Positions 26,553 through 35,896 of a stretch of 64,000 bases of DNA are shown in pieces. The stretch lies in assembly GCF_001469165.1 (NCBI RefSeq), contig NZ_JABX01000013.1, positions 62,001 to 126,000 on the forward strand, written 5' to 3'. The notes beneath the pieces are model-generated. The model had not been told where the DNA came from, did no database searches, and saw only the letters and a program-made list of their open reading frames with translations. Every line of letters begins with the position of its first letter. The stretch's first letter is position 1. Source of the DNA: Thiohalocapsa sp. ML1 (GTDB taxonomy: Bacteria > Pseudomonadota > Gammaproteobacteria > Chromatiales > Chromatiaceae). The translations under genes and the position numbers were made by a program.

Positions 26553-27479
26553 ATGCCCGACGACTTCGACAGCCCCTGGAAGGACATCCTGGACGGCTAC
26601 TTCCCGGACTTCATGGTCTTCTTCTTCCCGGGTGCCGCCGCCGAGATCGACTGGTCGCGCGGCTTCGAGACGCTGGACAAGGAGCTGGCGCAGGTGGTGC
26701 AGGACGCGGAGCTGGGGCGGCGCTTCGCCGACAAGCTGCTGAAGGTCTACCTGATCGACGGCAGCGAGGAGTGGGTGCTGGTGCACATCGAGGTGCAGGG
26801 CTCGCAAGAGGCGGGCTTCGAGCGGCGCATGTTCGTCTACGCCTATCGGCTCTTCGACCGCTATGCGCGCGACATCGCGAGCCTGGCGGTGCTGGCCGAC
26901 GCCGCGCCGGGCTGGCGCCCGCGCGGTTTCGAGGTGGGCCGCTGGGGCAGCCGGCTGGGCTTGAGCTTTCCGAGCGTGAAGCTGTTGGACTATGCCGGCC
27001 GGGAGGCGGCGCTCGAGGCCGACACCAACCCCTTTGCGACGGTCGTGCTCGCCCACCTTGCGGCGCAGGCGACGCGCGGCGATGCCCAGGGGCGCTATGC
27101 TCGCAAGCTGGCGCTGACGCGCAAGCTCTACGAGCGCGGCCTGACCAAGCAGCGCATCATCGACCTGTACCGCTTCATCGATTGGGCGCTGGCGCTGCCG
27201 GCGGACCTGGAGCTGCGCTACACCGATGCGATCTTCCAGATCGAGGAGGGCTTGAAAATGCCTTACATGAGCTTTGTCGAACGCCGCGGCGAGGCCCGCG
27301 GCAAGGTCGCGGGTGCCGGCCTGGTGGTGCGCGGACTACTGGAGCAGCGCTTCGGCCCGCTGCCTGAACCCATCCTCGATCGCCTGGATCAGGCCGATGC
27401 CGATCAGCTCGTCGCCTGGGGGCAGCGTGTGCTCGACGCCCGCACCCTGGATGAGGTCTTTGCCGGCGAGGATGGCTGA
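26553..27479 (+). CDS. Rpn-family PD-(D/E)XK nuclease-like (transposase-related) protein
   Basis: This is a 308-residue protein. The start is MPDDFDSPWKDILDGYFPDF. The N-terminal two-thirds has the PD-(D/E)XK fold seen in Rpn/YhgA and 'cytosolic protein' families: ETLDKELAQV, then DKLLKVYLIDGSEEWVLVHI, then EVQGSQE. This gives the D-x(n)-E-x-Q catalytic core. The C-terminal 50 residues resemble the DUF4351-type tail (LVVRGLLEQRFGPLPEPILD). Such genes are multicopy in purple sulfur bacteria and cyanobacteria. Recombination-promoting nuclease activity is known for Rpn relatives, but the role here is inferred. Confidence 0.75.
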   Translation: MPDDFDSPWKDILDGYFPDFMVFFFPGAAAEIDWSRGFETLDKELAQVVQDAELGRRFADKLLKVYLIDGSEEWVLVHIEVQGSQEAGFERRMFVYAYRLFDRYARDIASLAVLADAAPGWRPRGFEVGRWGSRLGLSFPSVKLLDYAGREAALEADTNPFATVVLAHLAAQATRGDAQGRYARKLALTRKLYERGLTKQRIIDLYRFIDWALALPADLELRYTDAIFQIEEGLKMPYMSFVERRGEARGKVAGAGLVVRGLLEQRFGPLPEPILDRLDQADADQLVAWGQRVLDARTLDEVFAGEDG

Positions 27480-27624
27480 CTCGCCGGAGTAGAGACCGGC
27501 ATGGTCGCTCTCGAATTTGCAGCGACACCGCTCCGGCAATGTCACCCGGTCGACCTCGGGATCGCCGCGAATCGCGCGGCCCGGCGCGCTGACCGCCCTC
27601 AAGGCGCGGAGCGCCAAGCGATGT

Positions 27625-27647
27625 GTGACACCGCAGAGCGGTGTCAC
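27625..27647. repeat. GTGACACCGC hairpin, third copy
   Basis: GTGACACCGC-AGA-GCGGTGTCAC, followed by GAGCACG, is the reverse-complement context of the copy at 14810. It lies in the 27480-27778 spacer between the Rpn-type gene and the first Uma2 gene, which otherwise holds nothing I recognise. Confidence 0.65.
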
Positions 27648-27778
27648 GAGCACGTCGTCCTCGATGCTGTCCGGCAGATTTCCCGGCGCCCCGATCGGGT
27701 CAGGGTCGCTCCGGGTCGTTGCCGCCGTTGGTGAGCACAGTCGCCGGCTGGCGCGATGAGGCCTGCGCGCAGTGAGTC

Positions 27779-28354
27779 TTAGAGCAGCGGCGCCAGGTCC
27801 AGCTCCACGTCCGGCAGCAGCACCGGCCGGATCAGACCGGGTGCTTTCAGCGGGAAACTTGTTGCGTAGCTGCCCTGTTGCGGTTGCGGATCGCGGTGGA
27901 TGGTTACCGAGCGGCCGGCGATGTCGATGAGCCAGACCTCGGGGACGGCGAAGCGGGCGTAGAGGGGGAGCTTGCGGTCGCGGTCGTGGGCGAGGCTGGT
28001 GTCGGCGACCTCCACCAGGAGGAGGATGTCGTCCGGGTGCGGGTGCCGGGTCTCGTAGAAGTCGTCCCTGGGCTTGAGCAGGGCGATGTCCGGCTGCGGG
28101 GCGTTCAGGTCGCCGAGGATAATCGGATCTTGGGTGGAAACAATGGCACTGTCGCCGACACCGCGATGGAGGAGCTTGCTGACGCGTTTGGTACGGCTGG
28201 CGTGGGGTGGTCCGATGGGGGGCATGTCGATCAGTTCTCCGTCGATCAGCTCGATCCGTGCCTCGGGCTCGAACACGCCGATCTCGCCCATGCGGAAGAA
28301 CTCTTCCACGGTGATCGCGTGACGTTGGGGGAGCAGGGGGGCGGTAGCTTGCAT
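27779..28354 (-). CDS. Uma2-family putative endonuclease, paralogue 1
   Basis: This is a 191-residue PD-(D/E)XK protein of the Uma2 (DUF820) family. The N-terminus has ITVEEFFRMGEIGVFEPEAR, then IELIDGELIDMPPIGPPHA. The catalytic region carries PQPDIALLK, LLLVEVADTSLAHDRDRKLP and EVWLIDIAGRSVTIHRDPQP. The D-x(n)-E-x-A-D core is complete. It is the same length as, and similar to, the gene at 28481, so the two are a tandem duplication. Members are numerous in cyanobacteria and Chromatiaceae. Their biological role is unclear. Confidence 0.88.
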   Translation of the reverse strand: MQATAPLLPQRHAITVEEFFRMGEIGVFEPEARIELIDGELIDMPPIGPPHASRTKRVSKLLHRGVGDSAIVSTQDPIILGDLNAPQPDIALLKPRDDFYETRHPHPDDILLLVEVADTSLAHDRDRKLPLYARFAVPEVWLIDIAGRSVTIHRDPQPQQGSYATSFPLKAPGLIRPVLLPDVELDLAPLL

Positions 28355-28480
28355 CGGTTTCGGTCCGGCGGATGCGTGTTTCGGTGGAGGCTAACGCCTC
28401 GCCGTTGCGTCGGCAAGCTGATCGGTGCTCGACGGTGCCTGGTGCCGCCCCTGTCCGCGGCGGGGTCGGTGCGCCTCGGC

Positions 28481-29056
28481 TCAGAGCAGCGGCGACAGGT
28501 CCAGCTCGATGTCCGGCAGCAGCACTGGCCGGATCAGGCCGGGTGGCTCCAGCGGAAATTGCGTCGCGTAGCTGCCCTGTTCCGGCCGCGGGTTGCGGTG
28601 GACGATCACGGTGCGGCCGGGGATGTTCACGAGCCAGACCTCGGGGATGCCGAAGCGCGCGTAGAGGGGGAGCTTGCGGTCACGGTCGAAGGCGAGGCTG
28701 GAGTCGGCGACTTCCCCCAGCAGTAGCACGTCTTCAGGCTGGGGATGCCCGTGCGCGTAGAAGTCATCCCGGCGCTTGAGCAAGGCGATATCGGGCTGCG
28801 GGGCGCTGAGATCACCGAGCAGGATCGGGTTTTGCGGCCACACAGCGGCACGGCCGCGTGTCGCCTCGACCAACAGTTCATTGAGTTGCGCGATCCGGCT
28901 GGCGTGGGGCGGTCCGATGGGCGGCATGTCGATCAGCTCTCCTTCGATGAGCTCGATGCGGGCATCCGGGGCGAGCACGCCGGTCTCGCCCATGCGGAAA
29001 AACTCCTGCACGGTGATCGGATGGCGCTGCGGGGCCTGCGGGGCGGAGGCTTGCAT
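28481..29056 (-). CDS. Uma2-family putative endonuclease, paralogue 2
   Basis: This is a 191-residue paralogue of the preceding gene on the same strand, 126 bp upstream of it. Conserved blocks are identical or nearly so (ELIDMPPIGPPHASR, PQPDIALLK, FDRDRKLPLYARFGIPEVWL, PGLIRPVLLPDIELDL). One catalytic-region difference is LLLGEVADSS in place of LLLVEVADTS, which leaves the Glu and Asp intact. The copies differ most between residues 55 and 75. Both appear functional by sequence. Confidence 0.88.
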   Translation of the reverse strand: MQASAPQAPQRHPITVQEFFRMGETGVLAPDARIELIEGELIDMPPIGPPHASRIAQLNELLVEATRGRAAVWPQNPILLGDLSAPQPDIALLKRRDDFYAHGHPQPEDVLLLGEVADSSLAFDRDRKLPLYARFGIPEVWLVNIPGRTVIVHRNPRPEQGSYATQFPLEPPGLIRPVLLPDIELDLSPLL

Positions 29057-29143
29057 GGGTTGGCTCTATCGGTGCGCGTGTTTCCAAAGCGTAGCGGTGC
29101 GGTGCTTGACCGGCAAGGCGAAGCGGGAGCAATCAAAGAATGC

Positions 29144-29238
29144 TTGGACTTCGAAATACACGAAACACGCGAAAAGGGAGGGATTGTCGACCGGCTTCGG
29201 CCCTTTCGCGCTTTTTGCGTGTTTCGTCGTGTCATGCG
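29144..29238. repeat. Dispersed hairpin repeat (ACGAAACACGCGAAAAG), copy 2
   Basis: ACACGAAACACGCGAAAAGG and CCTTTCGCGCTTTTTGCGTG are the two arms. It is the counterpart of the copy at 25867-25955 and occupies the spacer between the Uma2 gene and the amidotransferase gene. Confidence 0.75.
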
Positions 29239-29307
29239 CGGACAAGCTTGTCGGGCGCGCAGGCGGCGCGAGCTTCGGGGGCGAAGCATCAGCTCCAGGC
29301 TTCCTGG

Positions 29308-30015
29308 TCATGCCGCGGGGCGCCCGGCGGGCAGGCGGTCGAGCAGCACGTCCAGCGTGCGGCGGAGGCCGGCGTAGAGCGCGGGGGCGGCGGCGCGCAT
29401 CTCGGCCGCGGTCTGCACCCAAGCGGCCGGCACGATGTCGTCGGCACAGGCCTCGCAGATGGCCGCGACGCTGGCGGGCGTGGACTCCAGGTGGAATTGC
29501 AGGCCCAGCACCCGGCCATCCAGCAGGAAGGCCTGGTGCGCGCAGGCCGCGCTTGCGGCAAGGTGCACGGCACCTGTCGGCAGGTCGAAGGTGTCGCCGT
29601 GCCAGTGGAAGACCGTCTGCGTGGCCGGCAGGCCGTCGCAGATATCGAGCGTCTGCGCGGGCGCGGTCAGCTCGATCGGAAACCAGCCGATCTCCTTCTG
29701 CGCGTTGCGATACACCCGGGCACCCAGGGCGGCGGCGATGAGCTGCGCGCCCAGGCAGACGCCGACGACGGACTTGCCGGCGGCGACGGCCGCCGCGATG
29801 CAGGCCTGCTCCGCCGCGAGCCAGGGGTGCTCCTCGGTATCGCCGACGCTCATGGGTCCGCCCATGACCACGAGCCGGTCGAAGTCCGGCGTGGCCGGCA
29901 GTGCATCGCCGAGGTAGAGATGACTCACGGCGACCGGATGACCGCGGCGCTCGGCCCAATCCGCGATGGCGGCCGGACCCTCGAAGGGGACGTGCTGCAG
30001 GACGTGAATACGCAT
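29308..30015 (-). CDS. Class I glutamine amidotransferase (GMP synthase-like)
   Basis: This single-domain GATase has 235 aa. The catalytic triad is visible: the nucleophile C87 in GVCLGAQLIAAALGA, and the histidine in LGLQFHLESTPA, with the glutamate two residues on. VFHWHGDTFDLP is the usual substrate-loop segment of stand-alone GMP synthase-like amidotransferases. The N-terminus MRIHVLQHVPFEGPAAI is typical of this group. No synthetase partner is adjacent, so the amino acceptor is unknown. It probably hydrolyses glutamine or gamma-glutamyl compounds. Confidence 0.88.
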   Translation of the reverse strand: MRIHVLQHVPFEGPAAIADWAERRGHPVAVSHLYLGDALPATPDFDRLVVMGGPMSVGDTEEHPWLAAEQACIAAAVAAGKSVVGVCLGAQLIAAALGARVYRNAQKEIGWFPIELTAPAQTLDICDGLPATQTVFHWHGDTFDLPTGAVHLAASAACAHQAFLLDGRVLGLQFHLESTPASVAAICEACADDIVPAAWVQTAAEMRAAAPALYAGLRRTLDVLLDRLPAGRPAA

Positions 30016-30020
30016 TTTCA

Positions 30021-30048
30021 GGGGCTAGGGGCTAGGGGCTAGGGGCTA
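30021..30048. repeat. GGGGCTA heptanucleotide array
   Basis: Four tandem 7-bp copies of GGGGCTA lie in the 37-bp gap between the amidotransferase gene and glpK. The array ends at the glpK stop region. Confidence 0.9.
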
Positions 30049-30052
30049 AACC

Positions 30053-31564
<1,512 letters not shown>

Positions 31565-31576
31565 CGCCGTGCTGGC

Positions 31577-32740
31577 TCATGCTCGGTGGATCGGAGCCGA
31601 GGGCCGAGGGCCGAGGGCCGAGGAGGGCGCCTTGGCCCTTGGCCCTCGGCCCTTTGCTTGGCCCCGTGCTCCCCAAGCGGCATCGTCGCCGGTGATCATC
31701 TTCACGCGGATGCCGGCGCTGTTCATGATGGCCGGCAGCCCCTCGGGGATGGCGGCCACGGCGAGGCCGACGGCGGCGAGGAACATGTCGCTCGCGTTGT
31801 AGCCCCGCACCAGCATGCCGAACGCGAAGCCGGCAGCGGCGAGCAGCAGGATCGCGGCCGTGAGCCAGCGGCCGAACTGCGCCATCTGCCGCAGCAGCGG
31901 CGTCGTCAATTGCTCGACGTTGGCGACCAGCGCGCTGATGCGCCCGATCTCGGTGTCGGCGCCGGTGGCCACCACGAGCCCGGTGCCCTGGCCATGGGTC
32001 ACCAGCGTGCCGGAGTAGGCCATGGACCGGCGATCCGCGAGCGGCGTGTCGGCGGCCTGCGCCGCCGCGCCCTTGTCCACGGGCAGGGACTCGCCGGTGA
32101 GTGGCGCCTCGTCGATCTGCAGCCCCTTGCCGCGCAACAGGCGCAGATCCGCGGGCACCTTGTCGCCGGACTGCAGCGTGACGACATCGCCCGGCACCAG
32201 CTCCGCGGCGTCCACGGTGACGAGCCGCCCGTCGCGCCATGCCATGGCCTGCGGCGACAGCATGGCGCGAATGGCGCGCAGCGCGTCCTCCGCCTTGCCC
32301 TCCTGCACGAAGCCGATGGCGGCGTTGATCAGCACCACGCCGAGGATCACGCCGGCGTCGAGCCAATGCTGCAACAGCGCCGTCACGAGCCCCGCCGCCA
32401 GCAGCACGTAGATCAGCACGTTGTGGAACTGCGCCAGGAAGCGCATCAGCGCGCCGCGCTGCTCGGCCTCCGGCAGGCGGTTCGGACCGTGCTCGGCGAG
32501 GCGGGCGCGGGCCTCCCCTTGGCTCAGCCCAGTGGGGCCTGCGTCCAGCCGTTGCAGCGCCTTGTCGGTGTCGAGGCTGTGCCAGTGCGTGACGGTGGCG
32601 TCCGGCGCGTGCGGTGGCGGGCGCCGTCGGCGCCGGCGCGCGCGCACGCCGAGCACGCTGCCGAAGCCCAGGAGCGCGGCGGCGACGACGAGCCATTCGA
32701 GCGCGATGATGTCGACGAGCCTGGTGTTGATGTCGGCCAT
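31577..32740 (-). pseudogene. P-type cation ATPase with internal deletion and truncation
   Basis: The frame is open for 387 residues, but a normal enzyme of this family has about 900. The N-terminal actuator half is intact: HWHSLDTDKALQRLDAGPTG, NVLIYVLLAAGLVTALLQHW, and the TGES motif in APLTGESLPVDKG. The M4 motif AIPEGLPAI is then joined directly to SAGIRVKMITGDD, which belongs about 270 residues later. The phosphorylation motif DKTGT and the nucleotide domain are therefore deleted (junction near 31725). The reading frame next runs into a GGCCGAG repeat, which codes the last 30 residues. It cannot pump ions. Confidence 0.92.
31595..31655. repeat. GGCCGAG heptamer fold-back array
   Basis: GGCCGAG units, an AGGAGGGCGC turn and GGCCCTT/GGCCCTC units lie here, with the same organisation as the arrays at 4512, 5901 and 17053. 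It marks the point where the P-type ATPase gene is truncated. Confidence 0.85.
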
Positions 32741-32931
32741 GTGGGGCTTGCTGTCGGCTGGTTGGGCCGGTCGGCGAAACAGCCTAAAACGTGTCCAACG
32801 GGTTCGGACACGCCTTTGTCCAGTGTTACGTCGACGACGTTCGGTCTGCGCCGCCGCAAGCCAAGCCTTTGCGTTGACAGAGGCCGGGAGCCGCCGGGGG
32901 GAAGCTCAGTATCCTCGCGTCTCGGTTGGTT

Positions 32932-32960
32932 TATTCACGCAGTATTCATAAGGGATTCAT
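32932..32960 (+). promoter_or_regulatory. Putative Pho box (three 11-bp-spaced heptamers)
   Basis: TATTCAC, TATTCAT and GATTCAT occur as direct repeats starting at 32932, 32943 and 32954, exactly 11 bp apart with 4-bp spacers. PhoB binds direct heptamers (CTGTCAT type) with this 11-bp period. The last four positions (TCAT/TCAC) agree with that consensus, the first three do not. The site is 112 bp upstream of the alkaline phosphatase start. Nothing else was seen in 32741-33071. Confidence 0.5.
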
Positions 32961-33071
32961 CGGACCGAAACCTGCGCATTCCAGAATGTCGGCGGTCGCC
33001 GTTCTAGGCGCCTCGCGGCCGAACCTCCGGGCCGCGCCGTTGTTTCCAACCATGCTCTCCTGGAGTCTTCC

Positions 33072-34586
33072 ATGCAGTCCACCACCTTTCACCGGGGCTG
33101 GGCCACGGCCTGTGCGTCCGCGCTGCTCTTTGCGGCGCTGTCCGCCGAGGCCGGTCCGGCCAAGAACGTCATTCTGATGATCACCGACGGTGCCTCCTGG
33201 GGCACCTGGGACATGGCGAGCTACTACGAGTACGGCGAGCTCGGCAGGCAGCCCTACGACAGTTTCCCGGTCAAGCTCGGCATGACCACCACGCCGCTAA
33301 ACACCTCTAGCTCCCCGACCTTCAATGCTACGCCGCAGGTGGACTACGACCCGTACCAGGCCTGGGACGACACGCCGACCGGCGGCGGCGACCACTTCGC
33401 CGGCTACACGTACCTCAAGAAGGACTACACGGACTCCGCCGCCGCCGGCACCGCGCTCGCGACCGGGCAGAAGACCTACAACAACGCGATCAACTTCGAC
33501 AACTTCGGCCAGCCGCTGGAGTTCATCTCGCAGATCGCGAAGGATCTGGGCAAGAGCACGGGTGCGGTCAGCAGTGTGCCCTTCTCGCACGCGACGCCGG
33601 CCACCTTCGGTGCGCAGAACAGCAGTCGCAATCATTACGGCGAGATCAGCCGGCAGATGGTCAACGGCGGTGATCTGGACCTGATCATGGGCGGCGGCAA
33701 TCCGCTCTACGACGGCGACGGCATCGCCCGCACGACGCCCGCCTACGCCAACGAGACCGGCACCGGCGGCGGCTACATCGCCAAGAGCGTCTGGGATTCG
33801 TTGACGGACGGCAGCGCCGGCTGGCAGTTCGTTCAGGACAAGGCCGACTTCGATGCGCTGGCCGACGGCACCCTGGCGCTGACCGGTCAGCCGTTCATTG
33901 GCGTGCCGAAGGTCTCCGGCACCCTGCAGTACGGCCGGACTGAGGCGGTGCAGGGTTCGGACCTCAGCACCCCGAGTCGCGTCGCGTTCAATCCGAACGT
34001 ACCGACCCTGGAGACCATGACCCGCGGGGCGCTCAACTACCTGGGGCAGGACCCGGACGGCCTTTTCGTGATGATCGAGGGCGGCGCCGTGGACTGGGCC
34101 GCGCATGGCAGAGACACCGCGGGCATCATCGAAGAGCAGATGGACTTCAATGCCGCGGTGAAGGCCGCCACCGACTGGGTCGAGGACAACAGCAACTGGA
34201 TGGAGACGCTCTTGATCGTGCTGACCGACCACGGCAACGCCATGCCGATGGGGCCTGACTCCGACGACTACCCCTTCCAGGCGATCCAGAACAACGGCCA
34301 GGGCAACCTCCCCGGCGTGCAATGGCACTACGGTACCCACACCAACGAGAACACGCTGTTCTTCGCCAAGGGTGCAGGCTCCGACCTGTTCTATGACCAC
34401 GTACTCGGCTTCGATCCCTATCTGGCCTCGGTGCTCGGCTTCAACGACGGCCGCTACATCGAGAACAGCGCCGTGTTCGGCGTGATGCGGGACGCGATGG
34501 TGCCGGTGCCGGGCTCGCTGCTCCTCGTCGTGGCCGGCCTGCCGCTGTTGGCGGCGCGGCTGCGCGGGGCTGCCGCCCGGGTTTGA
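33072..34586 (+). CDS. Secreted alkaline phosphatase with PEP-CTERM-like sorting tail
   Basis: This alkaline-phosphatase superfamily enzyme has 504 aa. The signal peptide is at residues 1-28 (ending ALSAEAG). The metal-site segment NVILMITDGASWGTWDM follows. The catalytic serine is in KKDYTDSAAAGTALATGQKT. Later metal ligands are in VMIEGGAVDWAAHGRDT, VLTDHG and WHYGTHTNENTLFF. The C-terminus has a VPVPGS motif, a hydrophobic helix (LLLVVAGLPLLAA) and an Arg-rich end. This is the tripartite architecture of PEP-CTERM/exosortase substrates. It probably releases phosphate at the cell surface. A Pho-box-like repeat lies upstream. Confidence 0.9.
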   Translation: MQSTTFHRGWATACASALLFAALSAEAGPAKNVILMITDGASWGTWDMASYYEYGELGRQPYDSFPVKLGMTTTPLNTSSSPTFNATPQVDYDPYQAWDDTPTGGGDHFAGYTYLKKDYTDSAAAGTALATGQKTYNNAINFDNFGQPLEFISQIAKDLGKSTGAVSSVPFSHATPATFGAQNSSRNHYGEISRQMVNGGDLDLIMGGGNPLYDGDGIARTTPAYANETGTGGGYIAKSVWDSLTDGSAGWQFVQDKADFDALADGTLALTGQPFIGVPKVSGTLQYGRTEAVQGSDLSTPSRVAFNPNVPTLETMTRGALNYLGQDPDGLFVMIEGGAVDWAAHGRDTAGIIEEQMDFNAAVKAATDWVEDNSNWMETLLIVLTDHGNAMPMGPDSDDYPFQAIQNNGQGNLPGVQWHYGTHTNENTLFFAKGAGSDLFYDHVLGFDPYLASVLGFNDGRYIENSAVFGVMRDAMVPVPGSLLLVVAGLPLLAARLRGAAARV

Positions 34587-34783
34587 GCTCGGGCGCGGGC
34601 CGGGCGGCGTCGCCCGGCCCCATGGTCCGTGTGCGCCGCGTCGGCAACCCCAGCCGGCGTGGCGCTCGCTTGTCGGGCGCATCACCGCGACGGCGCACCG
34701 AGGAGGGGACAGTGCTAGGCTCTCGGCCTTCGAGCGCCCCGCGGCGCACGGCACAAGCCCCCGGACAGCCCACTCCAGTTCCC

Positions 34784-35749
34784 ATGCCCACCGCCCACTT
34801 CCATACCGTCGCCGACGGCGTCTACTGCATCGAGACCGGCCTTTATCGCGACGGCCTCGCCGCCTGCTACCTGATCCGCGCGCAGGACCGGCTCGCCTTC
34901 GTCGACACCGGCACCACCAACACCGTGCCGGGCCTGCTCGGCGTGATCGATACCCTGGGGCTGACGCCGGCGCACGTGGACTATGTCATCCCGACCCATG
35001 TCCATCTCGACCACGCGGGCGGCGCCGGCGCGTTGATGGCCGCCTGCGCCAATGCGATGCTGATCGCCCATCCCAAGGGCGCGCCGCATCTCATCGACCC
35101 GGCCAAGCTCACCGCCGGTGCCACGGCGGTCTATGGCGAGGCGGCCTTCGCGCGGGATTTCGGCGCGCTCACCCCGGTGCCGGAGTCGCGCGTCGTCGCG
35201 GCGGCGGACGGCCAGACCTTCGACCTCGCCGGCCGCACGCTCACCTTCATCGACACGCCGGGCCACGCGAACCACCACGGCTCGATCTTCGACGCGGGCT
35301 CGGGCGGGCTCTTCACCGGCGACACCTTTGGGATTTCTTATCGCGACTTCGACACCGCCGCCGGCCCCTGGCTGTTCGCGCCCACCACGCCCGTCGCCTT
35401 CGACCCCGACGCCTGGCAGCAGAGCCTGGACCGCATGCTGGCCTATGCGCCCCGCGCCGCCTTCCTGACCCACTATTGCCGCATCGATGACCCGGCGGCG
35501 CACGCAGACAAGCTCCGGCAGAGCATCACAGACCTCGCCGACATCGCGCTGGCGCACGCCGATGCGCCCGCCGCGGCGCGCAAGGACCGCATCAAGCAGG
35601 CCGTCACCGCGCACCTGCTCGCGGACGCCCGCGCCCACGGTTGCGCGCTGACGGACGCGCAGATGCAGGACCTACTCGCCGTGGACCTGGAGCTCAACGC
35701 GCAGGGGCTGGAGGTGTGGCTCCAGCGGCGGGAGAAGCGCGGCGGGTAG
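34784..35749 (+). CDS. MBL-fold metallo-hydrolase
   Basis: This is a 321-residue metallo-beta-lactamase-fold hydrolase. The start MPTAHFHTVADGVYCIETGL is preferred to an upstream in-frame start with low-complexity coding. The first metal site is THVHLDHAGG (HxHxDH). The next ligands are in TPGHANHHGS and FTGDTFGISYRD, and the last histidine is in FLTHYCRIDD. The C-terminal 90 residues are helical. The HANHHGS segment and FGISYRDFD resemble flavin-free MBL hydrolases such as lactonases or thioesterases. The substrate is unknown. Confidence 0.87.
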   Translation: MPTAHFHTVADGVYCIETGLYRDGLAACYLIRAQDRLAFVDTGTTNTVPGLLGVIDTLGLTPAHVDYVIPTHVHLDHAGGAGALMAACANAMLIAHPKGAPHLIDPAKLTAGATAVYGEAAFARDFGALTPVPESRVVAAADGQTFDLAGRTLTFIDTPGHANHHGSIFDAGSGGLFTGDTFGISYRDFDTAAGPWLFAPTTPVAFDPDAWQQSLDRMLAYAPRAAFLTHYCRIDDPAAHADKLRQSITDLADIALAHADAPAAARKDRIKQAVTAHLLADARAHGCALTDAQMQDLLAVDLELNAQGLEVWLQRREKRGG

Positions 35750-35896
35750 CCGCACCGGCAACATTCGCGTATTCGCGAAAAAGGGCCCCGACCGCTCCTA
35801 CCCCCGACGCCACCGCTCCCGACCGATGCAGGGGCGTCCTCCCGCCGTCGGCCCACACCCTGAGGTCGCGCGGGCCTCGGCATGCCGACGGCGGCG

